A stretch of DNA of 64,000 bases from Epichloe hybrida (GCA_019022495.1 JAFEKR010000013.1:434001-498000); one strand, 5' to 3'; numbered from the stretch's first letter, positions 25,617 to 37,559 are shown. The notes: generated from the letters alone by a model not told the origin. Numbers and translations are program-made.

Positions 25617-26273
25617 GATAATGAGGGAATGAGGATAGGACTATCTTTCTTTGGGTCTTGTGGTAGTTGTCTTCGCCGCGGCGGTGTGCGGTGGGGTTAT
25701 CTGGAGGCGAGATGGGGGAAAGAAAGGGTGGTTATTGATGTGACGTGGTTTCGCTGTTTCGGGTAGGAATTTTGTCGTGGTGGAGGTGGGGCGCAAATAA
25801 TCCGTACTTTTTGTTTTCTGTTCGTGAGCTCGTGGGTGGCTCATTGGTCCTCATTGGTTGATGGGTGGGGTCGAGGACTTGTTACATGTAGAGCTCACAA
25901 GAGGACAGACAGGGACTGAATCAATCTGGACGCCATTTATTAGTTTGATCAAAGACGACTGGGACTTTCGTGTCCCTTGTTATTACCCAAGGCCAACATC
26001 ATGGCTACCACGTGGAATGAGAGAGCGAACTTAGCTGGGTGCCGTTTGATCTCGGATGCGTGAGATCCCGGGTGGTTGGGAGGTTCGAGGAACACCAGAC
26101 CTCCCTTTTTTTTTTCTTTTTTTTTTCTCACTGGGAATAAGCATCTACTTTGTGATTCTCCAATCTCCAGCAAGAAGTTGCTATCAGACATTTCTTTTTC
26201 ACGTTTGAACACCATACCTGCCACCACGACTTTCACAACTCCAGAAATCGACGAGTTCGCAACGCCACGAACA
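25499..26273. promoter_or_regulatory. Divergent promoter region
   Basis: A 775-bp gap between the starts of two fungal genes of unknown function. Apart from the TG tract it contains a T-rich stretch (about 26105-26127) 150 nt before the + strand start. No other gene seen. Confidence 0.5.
25543..25610. repeat. (TG)34 dinucleotide microsatellite
   Basis: Sixty-eight bases of uninterrupted TG on the + strand, that is (CA)34 in the sense of the minus-strand gene starting at 25498. It lies in that gene's presumed 5' untranslated region or core promoter and could form Z-DNA. Confidence 0.95.
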
Positions 26274-26873
26274 ATGTCGGACCAAACGCCCATTGTTCTC
26301 AATATACCCTCCAAATACGCCTCTTCAGCCGCACGAGCGACCAGTGCCGCCCCCCCGCCATCCATGGAATGGCTCACCCGCACATGGACCGTCACGCACT
26401 CGACGCTCGGCATGTGGCGGTCAGCGCGCAACGTGCGCATCACCTACAAGCCCCTTGCGCCCAAAGGCGATGGCAGCGCCCGCATAGATGACCTGGTGGA
26501 ATATGAGCCCGCCAACAAAAGCGGCGTGTTGAAGTCTGTCGCGGGCGTGGACACACAGGCCTCGGAGGGAGGGTGGGACTGGCGAGGCAAGGGATGGCTG
26601 TTCTTCGTGTCCAGTCACTGGGAGCTGCTTGGCTGGGGCGAGAGCACGACTGCCGAGGGCAAAAGGGAGAGATGGGCCGTTACGTGGTTTGCGCCCACGG
26701 TGTTTACCAAGGAAGGGATCGATGTCTATAGCGATAGCGCCGAGGGCTTGAGCGAGGCGACTTATGGGAGGATCGAGGAGGCGCTGAAGAAGTTTGAGGC
26801 TAGGGAGGTTGCTGAGATGACGGCCCGGGATATGCAGCCTGTTGAGATCAAGCTTCCGTGGACGGAGAGGTAG
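26274..26873 (+). CDS. Conserved fungal hypothetical protein, possibly calycin-like fold
   Basis: A single exon of 199 aa. No signal peptide or membrane span. The sequence has an alternating aromatic/hydrophobic pattern suggesting a beta-barrel: MEWLTRTWTVTHSTLGMWRS, NVRITYKPLAP, DDLVEYEP, GWDWRGKGWLFFVSSHWELL, RWAVTWFAPTVFTKEGIDVY. The WDWRGKGWL and EGIDVYSD blocks recall an ascomycete family with a lipocalin/calycin-like fold, but I recognise no catalytic residues. I chose ATG 26274 (MSDQTPIVLNIPSKY) because the upstream in-frame codons read through a poly-T leader. Its stop is only 56 bp from the stop of the convergent CIR_N gene. Function unknown. Confidence 0.72.
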   Translation: MSDQTPIVLNIPSKYASSAARATSAAPPPSMEWLTRTWTVTHSTLGMWRSARNVRITYKPLAPKGDGSARIDDLVEYEPANKSGVLKSVAGVDTQASEGGWDWRGKGWLFFVSSHWELLGWGESTTAEGKRERWAVTWFAPTVFTKEGIDVYSDSAEGLSEATYGRIEEALKKFEAREVAEMTARDMQPVEIKLPWTER

Positions 26874-26929
26874 GATGGAAAGGCGTGCTGAACCATATGG
26901 GTATATTGATGTAACAAGTTTCCATTTCG

Positions 26930-28048
26930 TTAGGCACTATCACAATGACGGTCATGTTCATGCCCCCTTGCTCGCGGACCAAGGCTCTCCGAGTGCTCAT
27001 GACGTCTTCGCTCTCGGTCACGACCACGGTCACGATCCCTCTTGTATCCATCATCATCCTTTCTCTCCCTTGACCGTTGACGCCTTCGGCTGGACTCTTT
27101 TGGTGATGCGCCGCGATGCCCCGACTCTCCGTCATGTTTCCCCCTATGCCTTTCTCTTCGCCTGTCCTCTTTCCGCAATTGACGGAGATCCTCGTCTCGC
27201 TCTTCTTGAATCTTCCTCCTCTCCTGCTTGAGTTCCCGCACGCGAGAGGCACCTTTCTTCATCATGGCCAGGGGGTCATTGGCAGCCATGCGATCGGTAT
27301 CTCGTTGCTTGCGTCTCGGGTCATCATTCCCCCACATGTCCTTCAAAGGTTTCCCCTGCCGATCCGCGTCTCCTTGCGAGTACCACGGCCTTTTGATGCC
27401 GCCCTTGCCGGCAGCATTGGATAGCCGCATGGTATATTGGTCTTCGACCTCCTGCTTCTTCTTCCGCGCCTCCCTCTCCGCTTCCTCGTTCTTCTCCGCG
27501 TGGCATCTGCTCTTTTCATCACCAAACAAGTCAAAGTGTCCTCGCCGATCGACTATTGGCGCGGAACTGCTTTGTTTTTGAAACGTCTCAAGTGACTTGA
27601 TCGCAGGCTCGGCACGTTCCCTTGCCAGACGGAGCTCGAAGTCGGTGTCGTCCTCGCCCTCTCTCTTGCGCTTTCGTCCCGGCCGTCCCGGTCCTGATCC
27701 TAGGCTGGGGAGTTCTCGCTTGGCATTGGCATCGGCATCGGCATCGGCATCGGCATCGGCATCGGCATCGGCATCGGCAGGGCCATCGCTTTTGTCTTCG
27801 GTCAACGGGGGAGGGATCTCGCCTCGCAGGATGGCTAGTCGACGTTGCGCATCGATTTCTTGCATGCGCTGCTCCTCGGCTTCTTCTGCAGCCTTGGCCG
27901 CCGCCTCGTCGCGGCGGACTCGGGCGACATTGTCGGCATTGTAAACGTTCCACGACTTTTTCCCCAGCAGGTGCCTTTTCGTCGCTCGGTCAGCATATAT
28001 CCTAATGGTCCGGGGGGAGGGTGTTGCATTTGATTCTTACAGAGGCAT
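26930..28048 (-). CDS. CIR_N domain nuclear protein, LENG1-like
   Basis: I model complement(join(26930..27974,28041..28048)), 350 aa. The first coding exon is only 8 nt (ATGCCTCT). It joins across a GT-AG intron (donor GTAAGA) to G-CAC-CTG, giving MPLHLLGKKSWNVYNADNVA, the CIR_N (CBF1-interacting co-repressor N-terminal) start typical of LENG1-like and spliceosome-linked proteins. Next is a charged helix (ARVRRDEAAAKAAEEAEEQR), an Asp-Ala repeat encoded by (GGCATC)8, a basic nuclear-localisation-like stretch (GRKRKREG), and GKGGIKRPWYSQ. The C-terminus is an Arg/Asp/Glu/Ser-rich tail like splicing-factor RS/RD regions. A role in pre-mRNA processing is inferred from family and composition. It diverges from SEC18. 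Confidence 0.8.
27728..27775. repeat. (GGCATC)8 coding hexanucleotide repeat (Asp-Ala)
   Basis: Eight perfect hexamers within the minus-strand CIR_N gene encode an Asp-Ala dipeptide run. Copy-number change would alter the protein length by two residues per unit without a frameshift. Confidence 0.92.
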
Positions 28049-28533
28049 GGTGACGTCTATCGAGGATGACCAGGAATGGATAGGAAATCAATGTCCAGCG
28101 ACCAGCACAAATGGAGCCCGGAGCATTATTATGCAGACTTCGCGCTACGGAGTAGTGACATAATAATGGGCCTTTTGTCGTTGAGACACTGAGACCACTG
28201 AGACCTTGCTGCCAACGCCCCGAACGCCCCGAACGCCCCGAACGCCCCTCTCTCCCGCCAGACGAGTCACAACCCCAGACGGCCAGGCGCCAGCGCATGT
28301 ACATAAGCTCCAAGCTCCATCAGCGCCGTGTTGGGGTCGCTTGCTTCAACCATTCAACCATTCAACCATACATCGCCACGACCTACGACCCACGACCCAC
28401 GACCTACGACTACGTTACCTTTCGCATTGACATTGCCTGCCAACAACCCTGGAAGACGAATTCACTCGAACCAATCAACATATTACGTTCCTGCCGACCC
28501 GGACCCGAAAACCTCGCCCAACTAGAATTCACA
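28049..28533. promoter_or_regulatory. Divergent promoter region LENG1-like/SEC18
   Basis: A 485-bp gap. Four copies of the 9-nt unit AACGCCCCG (28214-28249) are followed by a CACGACC/CTACGAC-repeat leader (28376-28410) before the SEC18 start. The GC-rich 9-mers are candidate transcription-factor sites by repetition only. Confidence 0.5.
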
Positions 28534-31242
28534 ATGTCCAGAGCACCTCCTCCCGGTGGTGCCGGCAGGATGCCAATGAGTGGTGGGCTGCCAGGTAACA
28601 GCCGAATGCCTCCCGGTCAAGGCAGGCCGCCGCCGCCGGGAGGTCAGTACGGCGGAGATTCAGGGTACGGAAATCCTCAGGGATACAACCATTCTCGGAT
28701 GGACCAAGCAGCGGGGCCCGGCATGCCGAGATACCAAGAGAAGGGGTCGTCTGTCCCAGGCGCTGGCAGACGGGTGCCCTTGAAGGTCAAAAAGGTTGCC
28801 GACGAAGGACTGCGAACGAAGCTGGTCTTCGACAACATGTAGGCTCTTCTGATTCCATTCAAATCAACACCCTCCTCCTGTCATCGTCACTGACCGGCCT
28901 TGGACTCGTAGCTGTGCTGTTTCGCAACAAGACTTTCCTCGAGATGTCCAAAATCCGAAGCGCCCAAACGATGGATCTGCTCCATTCTACCTTCTACTGC
29001 GATGCGAAAGGCCGGAACGCGAGTACGTAGTCACGGTTCAGTCGTTCCATCATTATGACGCCGGCTGCATCAGTTTGACTGATCCGCAACGCACCTGGTG
29101 TCAGATCGGCTTCACAGACGTCTTCTCCGGAGAAGTTTACGACCCATTCGCCTCGGGGAACAAGGTACACCTAGGATCGATTGATTTGGACATTGGGTTC
29201 GCTTTGCCTGAAAAGAAGGCGACGGACGTTCCCTACGATGAAGATGATCTCTCCGGCGAGTTTACGAGGAGATACCGAGACCAAATACTGGCCCCCGGGC
29301 AGAGAATGCTCATGGAGATTCGCAGCATTCCCCTGTACATTACCGTCAAGACAGTTGGATTGTTCGATCTTTTGACGTCTTCAGAGGACACTGCCAAGCA
29401 GGTCAGCCGAGAGAGCGATGCCAGAGGTATTCTCATCGAGCAGACTCGGGTGGTGTTTCATCGAGACGGCAGTCGAGACGGCAATGGCAAGTTCAAGCTT
29501 AAGCCCTCTCTGAGCAAGCCCAACTCCAACGCCATTCTGGCTCCTGATTTCAAGTTTGAGGACATGGGTATCGGTGGTTTGGGTGACGAATTCTCCACCA
29601 TTTTCCGCCGAGCATTCGCCTCGCGCGTGTTTCCTCCCGGCCTGGTGGCCAAGATGGGCATTCCCCACGTCAAGGGCATGTTGCTGTACGGGCCCCCGGG
29701 TACGGGAAAGACTTTGATTGCCCGTCAGATTGGTAAAATGCTCAACGCCCGACCGCCCAAGGTCATCAATGGTCCCGAGGTGCTGAACAAGTACGTCGGT
29801 CAGTCTGAGGAGAACATTCGAAAGCTGTTCGCGGACGCCGAAAAGGAGTACAAGGACAAGGGCGACGAAAGCAGCCTTCACATCATCATATTTGACGAAC
29901 TTGATGCCGTCTGTAAGCAGAGAGGGTCGGGTGCCGGTGGCGGCACTGGTGTCGGCGATAGTGTGGTGAATCAGCTTCTCTCCAAGCTTGACGGCGTTGA
30001 CCAGCTCAACAACATCCTGCTGATAGGAATGACCAACCGAAAGGACATGATTGATGATGCGCTCTTGCGGCCAGGTCGTCTTGAGGTCCATCTTGAAATT
30101 TCGCTGCCAGATGAGCCGGGGCGTCTTGAAATCTTCAAGATCCACACTGCCAAGATGAGGGACAACGACATTCTCGACCCCGATGTCAACCTGGAGGAGC
30201 TAGCATCCCTGACCAAGAACTACTCGGGTGCCGAGATCAATGGTGTGGTCAAGGCTGCCGCATCATTCGCCTTTTCGCGCCACACCGAGGTTGGCCAGAT
30301 GGCAGCGGTCAAGCAAGATGTTGCCAGCATGAAGGTCAACCGCGCTGATTTCAGGAACGCCTTGACAGAAGTACGGCCCGCGTACGGTATTTCCGAGGCG
30401 GAGCTCGAAGAGGCTGTCAGATTAGGAATCATCCCCTACAGCCAGCACATCACTTCATCCATTCAGGAGATGATGCGCGTCGTCGGTATGATTAGGGATG
30501 ACCCTAACAAATTCAGCACCTCTGTCCTTTTCCACGGACCCAGGGGCGCGGGAAAGACGGCTCTGGCCGCTCACATTGCCATGCAGTCCGACTTCCCGTT
30601 TGTCAAGATGGTCACGCCGGCAGACCTGGTGGGATACCGAGACGATTTCGCCAAAAAGGACTACGTTCACAAAGCCTTCACCGATGCATACAAGTCGCCC
30701 ACTTCTATCCTCATTCTCGATGACTTTGAGCGTTTGATCGGATGGAACCCGATCGGGTCTCGCTTCTCCAACGTCATGCTCGAGGCACTGACCACACTGA
30801 TTGTCTCCAAGCCCCCAAGAGTAGGTTTTTCCTTGACCTCGAAACCCCTTTCCCACCTGTCCCGATTCCGACAACTCAGCCTTGATGCTAACATGATTGG
30901 CTCCAGAACCACCGTCTCTTAATCTTTGTCACCACGTCCAAGGCTTCTGTCCTGAAAATGCTCGAAATCGACGGCGATTTTGCCAAAAAGGTCGCTGTGC
31001 CCGCCGTCTCCAACGTCCGCGAGCTCGCTACCATTCTGCAGGAATCCAGGACCTTCAACTCCGGCGACATCAACCAGGTTATCAACATGGTGCAGCAGCG
31101 CACGGGATCCGACACAATTGGGGTTGGTATCAAGGCGATTCAGGACTTGATATTTGAAGCCAAGGCCGGCGGGCCGAATTCCGATGTCCTCGAGACCTTT
31201 TCGGACTTGCTGCTGGAGAAGATTCAGGAAATGTCGTTGTAG
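28534..31242 (+). CDS. SEC18: Vesicle-fusing ATPase Sec18 (NSF)
   Basis: Hexameric AAA+ ATPase that, with alpha-SNAP/Sec17, disassembles SNARE complexes after membrane fusion. I model join(28534..28838,28912..30820,30907..31242), 849 aa, introns GT-AG and in phase. A Gly/Pro/Arg-rich N-terminal extension (about 80 aa) precedes the N domain (PLKVKKVADEGLRTKLVF onward). The D1 ring has Walker A GPPGTGKT (362-369), Walker B IIIFDELDAV, and the sensor/arginine region TNRKDMIDDALLRPGR. D2 has Walker A GPRGAGKT (644-651) and ILILDDFERLIG, where the second acid is Asp as in NSF D2. The C-terminus ends LLLEKIQEMSL. It is the last intact gene before the AT-rich block, whose visible edge is about 500 bp past its stop. 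Confidence 0.97.
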
Positions 31243-31475
31243 ATGGCTGTGGTTGGTGCATGTGGAACGTATATTGAAAGAATGGAAGCGGAATAAAGCT
31301 CTGACGTGTGACACGTTTGGTGCGTTGACAACAGCTGTGGGTAGAGCAAGTGCATCATGGATGAATCAATCACCACTTGAGCAGAACTGTTCTTGTCCAC
31401 GCAATTACAGCAACCATGTACTGATCTGATCTTACATCCCTCACCACGTCCATGTGCCCGACTTAACAACCGCGG
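31243..31475. other. SEC18 3' region
   Basis: Short convergent gap between the SEC18 stop and the stop of the truncated minus-strand gene. It presumably holds both 3' ends. Confidence 0.5.
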
Positions 31476-31699
31476 CTAATCGACATCACCTCCCACAAGC
31501 AGTTCGTGAGCCGGCACAAATCTATCCTCGCACCCCGTCGCCAACGCCATCTTGACGGGATTGCCCCGAGGGCCCAATTTCTCGTAGCAGTCCACAATGG
31601 GTTGGTGCGACTGGATTTTAGGCTCTATTGATGTACGTCTGTTGATGGACGACCCATCTCTCGAATAGGTTCCATCCTGAACTTCCTGGGGGCGTGGCG
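31476..31699 (-). pseudogene. C-terminal exon of an unidentified gene truncated at the AT-rich boundary
   Basis: Reading the minus strand from 31699, after an acceptor TTCTTAG, there are 73 stop-free codons ending in TAG at 31476-31478. The translation is protein-like, not low complexity: PRPQEVQDGTYSRDGSSINR, then HQPIVDCYEKLGPRGNPVKM, then ALATGCEDRFVPAHELLVGG and DVD. Codon and base use match the gene-rich side. Upstream (31700-31745 and beyond) the frame closes and within about 50 bp the sequence becomes RIP-type AT-rich, so no 5' exons are visible. I infer a host gene that lost its 5' part to transposon insertion or decay. I do not recognise the family. A complete gene with its 5' exons split off beyond the block is an alternative. 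Confidence 0.6.
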
Positions 31700-31744
31700 C
31701 TAAGAACGGTTTTCAGTGTTTTGGTATCTGTAGCGCTGGTGGTT

Positions 31745-32378
31745 TAGCGGACACGACTAGTAATAGAAATATAACTTTCTCTCTATAGCTTCTCTCTTTT
31801 AGCTATTTAACTAGCCTTTACTATTTTAGATAATCCAGGCTTTGCCTAGACCTAGCAATATGGGTGTCAATTGCACAAGTCACAAAGACCTGTACAATGC
31901 GTTATTGTCAGGTAGGGGTGTAAATAGATAATAGAAAGTGTTCAATTCGATTAATTAGAGGTGTAAATAGCAGCTAACTTTTATACCTAAAAAGTATATA
32001 GTATACTATAGTCCTAACTAGTTTATAACGGTACTTCTAATATATTTATTTTCCCTCCTAGGCACGAGGTAAAACTGCTTGAATCATTATAGATCTCTAT
32101 TTTTTTAACACCTTTTCCAAATATCTAGCCTTTTTCTCTAGCTTTTTATTTCCCTTTTTCTTCTTACTTTTCCTAAATTTCTTAATATCTTTTTTTATCT
32201 TTTTTTATCTTTTAAATTTCCTTTTTATTTAGAATTTCCTTAGATTTTTAAATAGCTATTAGGTTTTATAGCCTAGTAGTTATAGCCCTTAGCTTTTAGT
32301 TACCCTTAGCTATACTATTAATTAATTAGTTAGTTATTGATTAGTTAATTAGTAGCCCTTAATATACCTGTTAATTAT
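31745..32378. other. AT-rich sequence of unknown origin left of the gypsy LTR
   Basis: RIP-like composition but with some CA/TG left (31,860-31,930). T-rich runs occur at 32,096-32,230. I find no LTR, coding trace or paired termini, so it may be an older relic or a flank mutated by RIP spreading. Confidence 0.5.
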
Positions 32379-32674
32379 TGTTAGAACAAGCATGATATTA
32401 ACAAGGCTACGCGCCTCTAATTAGTTAGGCGCGTTATATTGCGAATTTATATATCTAGCCTAACTACGCTATAGTTAGTATTAGTATATATAGCCTCTTT
32501 ATATATAACCTTAATTAAAGCCTCTTTTCCTATAATAAATAATATACTCTCTTTGCTTTTATTTTATCTCTCTTTTACTTACTTTAGTAAACTAAAATAT
32601 ATAATAATTATATATACTTTAGTTTACCTTAAAAATCCTATATATAAGTTAATAGTATTTTATAAATACTTATA
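32379..32674 (+). repeat. 5' LTR of the gypsy element
   Basis: Begins TGTTAGAACAAGCATGAT and ends just before CTAATTAGTAGTTA, the same leader motif that follows the copia LTRs here. The first 70 or so bases keep CpG and CpA sites while the rest is RIPed. The 296-bp length assumes that motif marks the internal start. Confidence 0.65.
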
Positions 32675-35600
32675 CTAATTAGTAGTTATCTTTATAAATG
32701 CTATAAATTAGTAAGGTCTTATAAAAAAGATACTAGTATTATAAACTTACCTTATAAAATAGGAAGGCTATTAAATACTAATATACTAAGGAAGAAGTAT
32801 ATTTTAGCTTTCCTTTTACCTTAAGTAACTATAACTAGCTTTATACTAAATCTAAGCTTATTAACTTAATTAAGGCCTAGTAAGTAACTAACTTAACTTA
32901 TCTTTATTTATTTAATTAGTATATTTATTATATAAATAAACCCTTAGAAGTGTATTTATTAAATAATTAAAGCCTAGTTAGTAACTAAATTAACTTATCT
33001 TTAGTTATTTAATTAAACTTACGAAAAGGTAAAGATAATAGCTTTACTTATAATTCTTTAAACCTTTATAATTTCTTTATTTACTTTACTTTCTTATTTA
33101 CTACTAATATTATAGTAAAATATTAAGATTAACTAAAGGGATTTAAAACCTAAGATATTTCTTTTAATTATAAATATATTTCTTTTTTAAAAATACTATA
33201 AGAGAAGTTAATTTATAAGTTATATTTTACTTTCTTAACTATATTTTCTTTAATTTATACTAGTATATTATATAATAAGTACTATTAACCTTCGCACAAA
33301 CTTCCGCACTGCTCTAAAGGTCCGGAATCACCTCTAAAATATAAACTATATTAATATTTAAATTCCTTACCTCTATTTATTCCCCCCTATAATATTATAT
33401 TATAATAAAGCTAGTAGTAGGAGTGTGAATATACTCATAATAATTAACTTATGTAAGGGCTTAGGCTTTGCCTAAGCATTTTCTATATAGTAGGAAAGGT
33501 AAGGGTAAGTAAGAATAAGTAAGGTAAGGAAAGGGAGGCTTTTATAAGAAGCTAAGAGGGTATAAGAGGTATTACTAGGAATAGCTTTTTTTTCTTTCCT
33601 TTCTTTTTCTTAAGTCTCTTAATACTATATTAATACTTTATTATAGTTACTTAAAGACTAGTTTATAATAATTAAGAGACTTTCTTTAGTTTAAAAAAAA
33701 AGCTACTAAAAGAAATAAAGAAAATAATAATAAACCTAATAAATATACTTTAGCCTTATAACTAACTTAGCTAAGGAACTTATACCCTCTTATCTAAGGC
33801 TATAATACTACTAAAAGCTTAAAATACTTAGTTTAAGATACTTTAACTAATACTAGTATAGTAAGTAAAGGTAATTAAGAACTTATAATAATATATATAT
33901 ATAAACCTAGAATTAGTAGTATAATAAAACTTCTTACTAAATACCTTAATAAACCTTACTAAAATTAATTTAAATTATATTTTACTTTAAAGGCTAGCCT
34001 TATTATCCCTTATATTATAAATTTACTAAAAACTAATTCCTATAAGTAACTTATATAATAGTAATAAGGTTATATTTACTACCTAGAAGTTTCTAATATA
34101 ATATAAGTTAAAGGTAAATAAGAATTTTATTAGGTTTAATAAGAATTAATAAGTATTTATTTACTAGAACTTATTACCTAAGGTTTAGGCTTAAATTATA
34201 TTATTCTTTAAGATAAGCTATATAAATAACTATAACCTTATAGCTTTTTTAACTTACTTAGAAATACTTTATATAAATCCTTATAAATAAAAGATAGCCT
34301 TTATAAAACTTAACTAAATAAAATAAAAAATAAAGAAGCTATTTACTATATTTTTTATTTATTTTAAATAAAAACTCTTCTTAGTAAAAGAAACTTATTA
34401 AACTAAGAATATTAAGCTAGCTAAGCTTTAATATATACTTAATAAGTATATAAAAGAAATATCTATTAGTAAAGGGATAAGCTAAATAAAATACTATATT
34501 ATAATTACTTAGTATTATAGTATTATAGTTAATATTAAATCTTATACTTTAAAAAAAAAGTTTTAAAACTAATATAAACCTTAGCTAAGCTAACTTACTT
34601 CTTAATAAATAAACTATAATAATAATATACTTATAATAAAAGTATATACTATAATAACTTAATAAGGTAAGTAAAATAAGCTAAATAAGAAAAATAAGGG
34701 TTTTAAAAGAAATATAAATTAGCTAAAAGCTAAGTAAGTAACTTAAATAAAACTAACTAAATACTACTAAGAGAGGGATTACTTATATTATAAATTTAAG
34801 AACTAGTATATTTAGAAATATACCTTTCTCTTACTTTACTAACCTAAGGTTTAAATTAACTTATATAAAGTAAATATAAAAAGTATAAATAAGAAAGTTA
34901 TTATAAACTTATTAGAAAATAAGTAACCCTTAAGTAAAGTCTTATATAAAAATAAAGAGGCTAGCTAGTAACTAAAGATTTAAATAAGTATAGCTAGTTT
35001 ATAAATATAAATAAAGATATAGATTAATATATAGATTAACTACCTTTCTTAATTCTAGTACTTTTTAATATATACTTTTATATTAATATCTAGATTAATT
35101 ATAGCTATAATTACTATAGTACTATTAGTAATAAAATAGCTTAGCCTAAAGCTTATATAATTACTAAAATAAAGGTAAGTATATACTATAGTAAAAATAA
35201 AGAGAAAAGGGAGGTAATAAAGGGAGAAGTTTTTCTTTATTACTTATATAGTATAAGCTAGTATTAATATTAATAAGTAAGAGTTATTAGTATACTTATA
35301 TATTATTCTAGGTCTTACCTAGGATATTATCTTTAGTATACTATAGCTAAAGTATTATAATATTATAATTTATATAGTAAAATAGTAACTAGTAATTAAT
35401 ATAATAAAGGGCCTTTATATTTTAAAAGCTACTAAGTATAAGGAGAAAGCCCTAGTATAAGGGATTATTAACTTCTTATATATAGCTAAGGTATAATAAG
35501 TATAAAAGATAAGGAATACTATAATAAGGTTTATAGCTATAAGCCTTAAAGAAATAATAATAATATTATAAATTATAGTGCCTAAAATAAAACTAAATAG

Positions 35601-36180
35601 CTTTAATATAGCTATATTACTAAGGGAATTAGTAAACTCTATAAATCTTTTTAATAAAACTAAAGCTAATAGCTTACCCTTATATAAGGGTTCCCTTAAT
35701 TATTATATATATTTATATAGAAATCTAAATAGATTTAAACTAATACTCCTATAAGACTTACTATATAATATACTAAGGGATTAGTTATTAAAGGTTTATT
35801 ACTAGATAATAAACCTAATAAATAAGGGCTAGATTTATACTAGCTTTTTATTAGCTATAGCCCTTATTTTTCTTATAAAAAAAGTAAATAAGGGATAGTA
35901 GTTTTATATAAACTATTATATACTTAATAAGATTATAGTATAAGATTAATACTTACTTCTATTAATTAAGAAAAATACTATACTTTCTCTCCTAAGTATA
36001 TTAGTTTACTAAGGTAAATATTTATATAGTATTTTATAAACTATAGATAGCTAAGGGTAAGAAGTACTTTACTACCTTTTATACTAGGTTTAAACTATTT
36101 AAATAGTTAGTTTATTTATTTAGCCTAGTAAGTATACTAGTAACCTTCTAATATTATATTAATAAATCCTTAGGGAATAT
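32675..36180 (+). pseudogene. Gypsy gag-protease-RT remnant (5' part)
   Basis: Degenerate coding region of the gypsy element up to the copia-1 insertion. A CCHC-like knuckle is recognisable near 34,780. RT motifs are recognisable from about 35,980 (aligned traces of DVYTAFYKLRIAKGKKYFTTF and of the strand leading to NKSLGNI). No intact frame longer than a few dozen codons remains. Confidence 0.75.
33283..33451 (+). repeat. Fragment matching the 5' end of the LINE
   Basis: About 165 bp starting AACCTTCGCACAAACTTC match the LINE 5' end at 48,021-48,183 and stop after AATTAACTTA. A GCTTAGGC-TTT-GCCTAAGC hairpin (33,459-33,477) follows directly. LINEs usually lose their 5' ends, so a copy with only the 5' end is unusual. 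It could be 3'-deleted, a chimeric short element or a shared leader. I find no target duplication. Confidence 0.7.
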
Positions 36181-36468
36181 TGTTAGAATAAAGGTGATAT
36201 CAATCGCGCGTCGCAGCCGCAATTACCTAGCAAAAGCTTAGGCCACACGCACGCCCCACACGTGACTTATAACCTAGCCTGTTAATTAGCTAGGAAATAT
36301 AAGGCTATAAACGCATAGCCCCCTTTCCTTCTATTATTACAAATTCTAGCTTTTGACTTCTCTTTTTAAACACATATAACATAGCCTAGAATAGATAAAT
36401 TAATAATAATACTATTCTTTAGGCTTATAACCTTCTTATATTAAATTTAATACCTTATAAAACTAATA
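36181..36468 (+). repeat. Copia-1 5' LTR
   Basis: 288 bp, TGTTAG...AATA (RIPed from AACA). The first 140 bases are GC-containing and largely unmutated. The rest shows C-to-T/G-to-A changes against the 3' LTR. A TATA-like AATATAAGGCTATAAAC lies near 36,296-36,312. Confidence 0.92.
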
Positions 36469-37252
36469 CTAATTAGTAGTTACCTTTAGAAATAACTACA
36501 TAGTCTTTAAACACTATAAATTAGTAAGGTTTATTAGAAGAGGTAGCTTACCTAATAATAACTTACCTTATAAAATAGGAGGGCTATATTTAATAATAAG
36601 TTATACTAATAAAAAGGTATAATATAGCTCTCTTCTTACTTTAGTATTAATATCTATATTTATATAAATTCTAAAATAATAAAGAAGGGTTTAATACTAG
36701 TAGCTAAGCGATCCCCTTGTCTTTCTTTATTATATATTTAATTATATATTTAAAGTTAACTACCTTACCTTATAATCCTTTATATTAATAATATAAGTTA
36801 TATAACTTATATTTTACACCTCTCCTATCCCCTTATATTAAAAGATTTACTCCCCCTTAATTAATTAGAATATTAGATATAGCTAAACTATCTAGGACCT
36901 CTAGTTAATTTAGAGTTCCTAGTAAGAGTAATAGCTATAATAATACTATAAAAAGCATTAAAGCTAGAGATAGTAGTAAATACCTTAATAAAGGGAAAAA
37001 CCTTATTTACCCTACCTAAATCCCTTATATTTTTATAAAACTCTAATAATATATTATAGAGAAATTACTTTAATAAATAGAAAACTCTAAATATAAAGAG
37101 ATAATAATACCTAAGGAAATCACTCTTTATATTATTATTAAGACTAAATAATATAGAGAATAAAGGTTATTTAGGAAAATACTTTTCTCTAAATTTAGTA
37201 ATAACTTTTATAAATAGCCTAGAAATAAGTTTATAAAAGGGAAAGACCTTTC
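36469..37252 (+). pseudogene. Copia-1 leader and start of gag, RIPed
   Basis: Starts with CTAATTAGTAGTTACC, the same leader motif as the other elements. Degenerate gag follows. It ends at CTTTC, the target site of copia-2. Confidence 0.7.
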
Positions 37253-37559
37253 TGTTAGATTCACAGGGTATTGAATTCAATGTAATACAGTCGTAAGCCC
37301 GAAGAATAGTATCGTCATTGATTATTTATTCTAGGCTACGTTGTCTGTTGTTATAATTGATTAAGTTATTAGAAAAGAGAGGTAAAAAGCTAGAAGTTAT
37401 AATACATAAAGGGAAAAGGGGTTACGCGTTTATATCCCTATATTTCCTAGCTAATTAACGTGCTAGGTTATAGGTTACGTATAGGGTCCGCGCGCGGCCT
37501 AAGCTTCTACTAGGTAATTATAGCTATAACGCGTAATTAATATTACCTTTGTTTTAACA
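37253..37559 (-). repeat. Copia-2 3' LTR
   Basis: 307 bp. The outer left part (to about 37,345) keeps CG/CA sites. The inner part carries TpA-type changes where the partner LTR has CpA, CCA or GTG. Confidence 0.93.
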
